In this document: one piece after another, positions 7,405-11,363 of the stretch | How positions within the stretch are numbered: the stretch's first letter is position 1 | Layout: each line of letters begins with the position of its first letter | NCBI RefSeq assembly: GCF_000613305.1 | Contig: NZ_BAIO01000040.1 | Span: forward strand, 1 to 11,363 | DNA: 11,363 nucleotides | Source of the DNA: Komagataeibacter kakiaceti JCM 25156 | GTDB lineage: Bacteria; Pseudomonadota; Alphaproteobacteria; Acetobacterales; Acetobacteraceae | Direction of reading: 5' to 3' | The notes under the pieces: generated by a model | Databases searched by the model: none | What the model saw: the letters and a program-made list of their open reading frames with translations, nothing else | What the model was told of the DNA's origin: nothing | Translations under genes and position numbers: made by a program

Positions 7405-7405
7405 G

Positions 7406-8485
7406 TCAGGACGGGGCGGGCGGGTGCATGGCCGTCGCAACGGGGGGCACGGAAAAAGCCGGGACGGGGCGGCTTTCCACGCGGGCATCCTGCATGGCAG
7501 GGAGGGGGGCATAGCCATCGGGATGGGCCAGCCGCCAGCGATAGGCGGTCTCCACAATATCATCCAGGGCCGCGATGTGTGGGGTCCATCCGGTCTCCCT
7601 GCGCAGCCGCTCCGATCCGGCGATCAGGATGGCCGGATCCCCCGGGCGGCGGTCCGCCCCGCACCAGTCGATCCGCCGTCCCGTAACCCGTTCGACCGAG
7701 CGGACGACCTCAAGGTTGGAAAAGCCGGTCGTATTGCCGACGTTGTAGGTCACGCTGCGTGTCCCGATCTGTTCCAGCGCCGCCAGATGGGCGCGGGCAA
7801 GATCGGTGACGTGTATGTAGTCGCGCACGCATGTGCCATCCGGGGTGGGATAATCGGAACCGAAAATGGACAGCCGTGGCCTGCGCCCAAGGGCGGTGTC
7901 GATCGCCAGCGGGATCAGGTGGGTTTCGGGGCGGTGGTCCTCCCCCGCGCGGCCGGAGGGGTCCGAGCCTGCGGCATTGAAATAGCGCAGGCAGGCGCTA
8001 TGCAGGCCATGGATCTTTTCGGCCCAGTGCAGGACCCGTTCGATCAGGAACTTGCTTTCTCCGTAGGGGGAGCCCGGATTGACCGTGGCGTCTTCCATGA
8101 TCGGCTGCTGTTCGGGGGTGCCGAACAGCGCGGCGGTGGAGGAAAATACAAACCGGCGGATGGAATGCCGCACGCACAGTTCAACAAGGTGCAGGCTATT
8201 GAGGTAATTGTGCCGCAGGTACGTAAACGGTGCGCGCATGCTGTCCGCCACGAGGGAGAGTGCCGCGAAATGCAGTACCGCATCAAACCTTTCGTATTCC
8301 ATAACGGTGTTCAGGCGCGCGGGATCGGACAGGTCGCCCACGATCAGCGGCACATCGGGGGGGAGTGCGGCCCGGTGCCCCGTGCTGAGATTGTCGAACA
8401 CGACAACGGAATGACCGGCGTCGCGCAGGGCAAGGACTACATGGCTGCCGACAAAGCCGGCGCCCCCAGTCACCAGGTAATGCAC
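7406..8485 (-). CDS. galE: UDP-glucose 4-epimerase (GalE-type, extended SDR)
   Basis: A cytoplasmic NAD+-dependent enzyme interconverting UDP-glucose and UDP-galactose (or a related UDP-sugar), supplying building blocks for the polysaccharide. The start chosen is GTG 8485, with AGGAAAA about ten bases upstream; it places HYLVTGGAGFVGSH at the N-terminus, as in the family, whereas the frame's open extension to 8614 looks non-coding. The Rossmann motif TGGAGFVG is at residues 6-13, DNLSTG at 31-36, the catalytic Ser/Thr region SSTAALFG at 115-122, and YxxxK (YGESK) at 141-145. RYFNAAGSDPSG and the C-terminal RPGDP follow. At 359 residues it is slightly longer than E. coli GalE because of a proline-rich tail. 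Substrate specificity among epimerases cannot be proven from sequence. Confidence 0.9.
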   Translation of the reverse strand: MHYLVTGGAGFVGSHVVLALRDAGHSVVVFDNLSTGHRAALPPDVPLIVGDLSDPARLNTVMEYERFDAVLHFAALSLVADSMRAPFTYLRHNYLNSLHLVELCVRHSIRRFVFSSTAALFGTPEQQPIMEDATVNPGSPYGESKFLIERVLHWAEKIHGLHSACLRYFNAAGSDPSGRAGEDHRPETHLIPLAIDTALGRRPRLSIFGSDYPTPDGTCVRDYIHVTDLARAHLAALEQIGTRSVTYNVGNTTGFSNLEVVRSVERVTGRRIDWCGADRRPGDPAILIAGSERLRRETGWTPHIAALDDIVETAYRWRLAHPDGYAPLPAMQDARVESRPVPAFSVPPVATAMHPPAPS

Positions 8486-8712
8486 CGTTGTTTTTTCCTG
8501 TCTGTTGCAAGGGGAAGGAAATGGGCGCGTCCCTGTGGTTTGATCGGGGTATCTTGATCGGGTTCTGTATCGGGCCGCACTTCGCGAACGATGCGGGGGG
8601 GGCCCGGGTTGCACGGCGGGCTGCCATATTTCAGGAATTTATTGTCCTGGCGGAGCAGGGCGTGGGCATAGGGCAAGAAAAACCATCCGGTACACAAGTA
8701 TTTCCATCCCGG

Positions 8713-8781
8713 TTTTCCATGTGTCGTGTATGCTTTCGGTATCGTCACAAAAATATTTTCCCCGCATGGAAAATCTTTGTG
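8713..8781 (+). promoter_or_regulatory. Overlapping inverted repeats with mutually exclusive pairing
   Basis: CATGGAAAA (8765-8773) is perfectly complementary to TTTTCCATG (8713-8721). Its GGAAAA part also belongs to a closer dyad, CACAAAAATATTTTCC (8746-8761) with GGAAAATCTTTGTG (8768-8781), whose outer and inner 6-bp arms match. The two pairings cannot coexist. It may be an operator cluster, or an RNA switch if transcription starts upstream. Confidence 0.45.
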
Positions 8782-8804
8782 CGTGGCGGCCTGTTTCGTA
8801 GCGG

Positions 8805-8825
8805 GGATCATGGGTCACATGATCC
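8805..8825 (+). promoter_or_regulatory. Perfect 8-bp dyad just before the acyltransferase start
   Basis: GGATCATG and CATGATCC are perfect inverted copies separated by 5 bases, ending 16 bases before ATG 8842 and adjoining its ribosome site. This is the geometry of a dimeric repressor operator, or of a hairpin able to occlude translation initiation. Confidence 0.5.
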
Positions 8826-8841
8826 GTAACGGGAGCGGAAC

Positions 8842-9969
8842 ATGGATGGTCCACGGCACCATTACGCGGCGCTGGACGGGGTGCGCGGGTTCGCGGCCCT
8901 GTCGGTCATGGTCTATCACCTCGGGCACTGGCTGGATGTGCCCGGCCTTGCGGTCAATAGCGGCCTTGCGGTGGATCTGTTCTTCTGCCTAAGCGGCTAT
9001 GTGCTGTCCCTGTCATATGGGGGGCGGATGACGGGGCCGAAATCACTGTCCATGGCGCAGTTCTTCCGCCGCCGCCTTGTCCGGCTCATGCCCGTGATTG
9101 TTGTGGCCACCCTGATCGGCGCGGCCTATGTCGTCGCCCGTGGGCGGCTTGCCGGTACGGACATTCCGCATCTGGCGCTGTTTGTGGCGGTTGCGCTGGC
9201 GTTGCTGGATCTTCCCTATCCATGGGCGCCGCACGCGCTGGGCGGGCCGCAGGTTTTTCCGCTCAATGGGCCGCAGTACTCCCTTTTTCTGGAACTGTTC
9301 ATCAACCTGTTCTGGTGGCGTCTGCGCCGTGTGGACCAGCGCTACCTGGCCCTTGGCATGATCGTGTCATGTGTTCCGCTGCTTTATGTCACCGGGCTGG
9401 GGGGGGATGTTCCCGCCACTTTCTGGAGCGGGCTGCCACGGGTCGGGGCTTCGTTTTTCATCGGGGTGGGCCTGTACCGCCTTGCCCCGTCATGTCCGGC
9501 TTTTATGGTCAACCCGGCCGTGTTCGCAGCCTGCATGGCTATCATGGCCATGGTGTTCATGTGGCCTGTCGGGCTTTCGCGCGGTGTGGAAATGGTCTGG
9601 ATAACCGTGTTTTCCCCGCTGCTTGTCCTGTCGGGCGCGCGCGTGCGCCTATCCCCCGGTCTGGCCCGGCTTTCGCTATGGGGCGGGGAAATTTCCTATC
9701 CCCTGTACGCGCTGCATTATCCGGTCTTCTGCTGGGTCAATGGCCTGTTTCAGGCCGCGACCCATCACCGCATGCCCATGGTGGAAATGCCCTTGATCGG
9801 CATAACCGTGCTTGGGGTCTCGCTTGCGGTACTCAGGGGAATTGATGAACCCGTGCGGGCGTGCCTTTCACGCAGGCGTGGCGGTGGGGATGCGGCCTTT
9901 CCCCGGGGCCGCGCGATCTATCCGGTGGCGGGAGCCGGCGTCACCGCGCCCGCGCGTAACGAGAGATAG
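8842..9969 (+). CDS. Acyltransferase family 3 membrane protein (polysaccharide O-acyltransferase)
   Basis: An integral inner-membrane enzyme of the OafA/YrhL/NodX type that would O-acetylate or otherwise acylate a sugar of the repeat unit. The start is ATG 8842 behind GGGAGCGGAAC. The N-terminal hallmark YAALDGVRGFAALSVMVYHLG contains the family R-x10-H pair (R15, H26); DLFFCLSGYVLSLSY follows, then the basic FFRRRLVRLMPV. About ten hydrophobic helices fill 375 residues, the common length, with the late motif GGEISYPLYALHYPVF. The charged tail (RACLSRRRGGGD) is cytoplasmic. The last 52 bases overlap, tail to tail, the 3' end of the minus-strand glycosyltransferase. It is the only plus-strand gene in the cluster and has its own dyad-rich upstream region. 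The family is secure; acyl donor and target sugar are unknown. Confidence 0.88.
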   Translation: MDGPRHHYAALDGVRGFAALSVMVYHLGHWLDVPGLAVNSGLAVDLFFCLSGYVLSLSYGGRMTGPKSLSMAQFFRRRLVRLMPVIVVATLIGAAYVVARGRLAGTDIPHLALFVAVALALLDLPYPWAPHALGGPQVFPLNGPQYSLFLELFINLFWWRLRRVDQRYLALGMIVSCVPLLYVTGLGGDVPATFWSGLPRVGASFFIGVGLYRLAPSCPAFMVNPAVFAACMAIMAMVFMWPVGLSRGVEMVWITVFSPLLVLSGARVRLSPGLARLSLWGGEISYPLYALHYPVFCWVNGLFQAATHHRMPMVEMPLIGITVLGVSLAVLRGIDEPVRACLSRRRGGGDAAFPRGRAIYPVAGAGVTAPARNER

Positions 9970-10784
9970 CCCCTGATCCGGCCAAGGAATGTCAGTAAAT
10001 AATAGCGGGCCCGGGGAATATCCCCCCTGAGCAGATAGACAAGGCTGCCCATGACGGAGCGCAGCAGGAAGGTGGCCATGGTGGTCATGCCAACATGGTT
10101 CTTGCGCATGACATGCCCCATTCCCACCCCATAGCTGTAGGCGCGCGCGGTCGTAAGGGCCAGGGGTTTGTCGGGATGCATGATGTGCAGCGTGGGAAGA
10201 TACCGCCCCGAAAAGCCGCCTTCCAGCAGGCGCAGCGCCAGATCCTGCCCCTCGGCCGAGCCGAAATCCGTGCCCGGCCCCACGCCTTCGTCAAACCCGC
10301 CCGCAGCGTTGAAAGCCGTGCGGCGGATGAAGAAATTGAATTCGATCAGGCAGGTCCACACATTGTGGCTGTTGATGGCGGTCTCGACCGGGTGCCAGCG
10401 CCCCGATTTTCCGGGCCGCCCCTCCAGCGTCAGGACGGAGCCGGTAATGAAATCGGGCCTGCCCGCATCCGCGAACAATCTGCTGACGGTCTGCAGCACG
10501 TTATCGGTGTAAACACAGTCATCATCGGGGAAGGTGACAATATCGCCCACCGCCCGCCCGGCCCCGATGTTGCGGGCGTGATTGCATTGCCGGACGGTGC
10601 TGCGCAGATGCGTGATGTTCAGCCTGTTCATAAAATCGTTTATGACCGGCACGAGGCGGTCGTCACCATTCTGGTCAACGATGATGACCTCGAATGTCGT
10701 CAGGGACTGGCGGGTCAGGGAGTCCAGCAGCGCACGCAGTTCCGCAACCCGGCCCAGTGTCGGCACAATAAGTGAAAAGAACAT
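9918..10784 (-). CDS. Family 2 glycosyltransferase (GT-A fold)
   Basis: A cytoplasmic-face enzyme that would add one sugar from a nucleotide donor to the growing lipid-linked repeat unit. The 288 residues start at ATG 10784 (MFFSLIVPTLGRVAELRALLDSL), with GAGAGGGG upstream. The nucleotide-binding strand VIIVDQNGDD is at 33-42, the metal-binding acidic triad FPDDDCVY at 85-92, and the acceptor-side acidic motif SAEGQDLALR at 176-185, all as in GT2 enzymes. Basic residues and hydrophobic stretches near 235-275 suggest membrane association. It begins 18 bases after the stop of the upstream glycosyltransferase (10803), so the two are probably co-transcribed. Its stop (TAG 9918) lies inside the end of the convergent acyltransferase gene. 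The sugar donated cannot be deduced. Confidence 0.87.
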   Translation of the reverse strand: MFFSLIVPTLGRVAELRALLDSLTRQSLTTFEVIIVDQNGDDRLVPVINDFMNRLNITHLRSTVRQCNHARNIGAGRAVGDIVTFPDDDCVYTDNVLQTVSRLFADAGRPDFITGSVLTLEGRPGKSGRWHPVETAINSHNVWTCLIEFNFFIRRTAFNAAGGFDEGVGPGTDFGSAEGQDLALRLLEGGFSGRYLPTLHIMHPDKPLALTTARAYSYGVGMGHVMRKNHVGMTTMATFLLRSVMGSLVYLLRGDIPRARYYLLTFLGRIRGYLSLRAGAVTPAPATG

Positions 10785-10802
10785 GGGAAAGGCCCCTCTC
10801 GG

Positions 10803-11362
10803 CTACAGGGTCAGTATCTTTTCAGGCGAGAGGCTGCCACGCAGCGCATCGCGTAACGCCAGCCAGTTCCCCACGATCCGCCCGCGTCGGTCGATATAGG
10901 GTTCGGACCACAGGCTGCGCAGGGCGTTCATGGCGATATTGCGCCCGATACTGCGCAGCGCATGATCGAGGGGGAAAGTTCCCTTGCGCGACAGGTATAA
11001 CGGGTTGGCGACCTGCGAATAACCCAGCCTGCGCCCGGGCGTGCGCCCCAGTTTGCTGCCCAGATGGACGCCCTTGGCCCCGTTGGCCCGCACGATGCGC
11101 CCCAGCCGCCCTATCTGGCGGGAAAAATCAATATCCTCGTACCACGCGTAAAGCGGCAGGCGCTCGTCAAAGCGCAGCCCCGCTGCCCTGATGGCGGACA
11201 GGCGATAGGCCATGTTGCAGCCATAACCGTTCCATGCGGCTGCAGGGCGGGCTGGGTGGTGGTGTTATTGATGCGCGGGTCATCCAGCAGTGCGGCCGGC
11301 GTCCAGCCCAGCCCGTACGGCCCGGCCCCTTCGCCCCATCGGCCCAGCGACCCGCCCGGTTG
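10803..11362 (-). pseudogene. Second glycosyltransferase (GT2-like), 5' part outside window, frameshifted
   Basis: The 3' portion (to TAG 10803) reads NGYGCNMAYRLSAIRAAGLRF, then LYAWYEDIDFSRQIGRLG with the family's ED motif, and KGVHLGSKLG. This is the acceptor-binding half of a GT2-like enzyme. Upstream of about 11230 the sensible frame is shifted: PYGLGWTPAALLDDPRINN and TTTQPALQPHG read in the next frame, while the downstream frame meets TAA at 11265. One added base near 11228-11232 would give HGNGYGCNMAYR. The gene continues past the window edge, so its start and catalytic DXD are unseen. It is the first of a probable two-gene glycosyltransferase operon with the gene starting at 10784. 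It was labelled broken because of the sequence as written; a base-calling error is quite possible. Confidence 0.75.
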
Positions 11363-11363
11363 T

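Larger units (their letters stand above)
8486..8841. promoter_or_regulatory. 356-bp divergent control region between galE and the acyltransferase
   Basis: No gene is seen here. It must hold promoters for galE (minus) and the acyltransferase (plus), but I could not pick convincing -35/-10 pairs. It is locally AT-rich (8740-8780), which is unusual for this window. It contains the dyads listed separately (8713-8781 and 8805-8825), two TGATCGGG copies 14 bases apart (8541, 8555) plus a degenerate third (TATCGGG, 8568), and a G8 run at 8595-8602. Confidence 0.5.

Noticed and set aside
7446..7459. GGCACGGAAAAAGC, with sigma-54-like GG/GC spacing
   Set aside because: TT is replaced by AA, and it lies inside the 3' end of galE with no gene to drive downstream on that strand.
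7309..7563. N-terminal extension of the flippase
   Set aside because: Proline/arginine-rich, overlaps galE's end; the family's N-terminus aligns with ATG 7308.
6980..8557. Very long open plus-strand frame antisense to flippase and galE
   Set aside because: Arginine/proline/glycine-rich translation with no domain; it mirrors the strong GalE and flippase frames and is an effect of high GC content.
8595..8602. G8 homopolymer in the divergent region
   Set aside because: Non-coding, and not placed between identifiable promoter elements, so no phase-variation role can be argued.
1..11363. tRNA, rRNA, CRISPR, insertion-sequence or att-site signals
   Set aside because: No cloverleaf, spaced direct repeats, transposase motif or terminal inverted repeats were seen on reading the intergenic regions.

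Overview
The window is GC-rich, tightly packed bacterial DNA. Gene content suggests an alphaproteobacterium, most plausibly an acetic acid bacterium of the Komagataeibacter/Gluconacetobacter type. That placement is an inference from gene flavour, not from a marker gene.

Left part (1-2757): the C-terminal half of a NiCoT nickel/cobalt transporter runs straight into rpoN (sigma-54), with rpoN's ribosome binding site right behind the transporter stop. rpoN is split by a frameshift at a short AGGC tandem repeat. It converges on rlmJ, a 23S rRNA adenine methyltransferase on the minus strand, with a hairpin terminator between the stops.

Middle part (2758-4714): a minus-strand gene of unknown function, frameshifted at a C5 tract, with a very good sigma-54 (-24/-12) promoter just upstream. 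Next is a small two-helix membrane protein with a good sigma-70-type promoter.

Right part (4715-11363): an exopolysaccharide-type cluster. On the minus strand are a secreted beta-helix (pectin-lyase-like) protein whose signal peptide is out of frame, a Wzx/PST-type flippase carrying a C9 homopolymer, and a GalE-type epimerase. On the plus strand is an acyltransferase-3 membrane protein, separated from galE by a 356-bp divergent control region with strong dyads. It overlaps tail to tail with a family 2 glycosyltransferase, which is preceded by a second, frameshifted glycosyltransferase cut by the window edge. Together these would supply a sugar nucleotide, assemble and acylate a repeat unit, flip it across the membrane and perhaps trim the polymer.

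A striking global feature is that four genes (rpoN, the unknown gene, the beta-helix gene, the edge glycosyltransferase) are each broken by a shift of the same sense, equivalent to one missing base. Uncorrected deletion errors in the assembly are the simplest explanation; gene decay or phase variation are the alternatives. No tRNA, rRNA, CRISPR array, insertion sequence or phage gene was seen.
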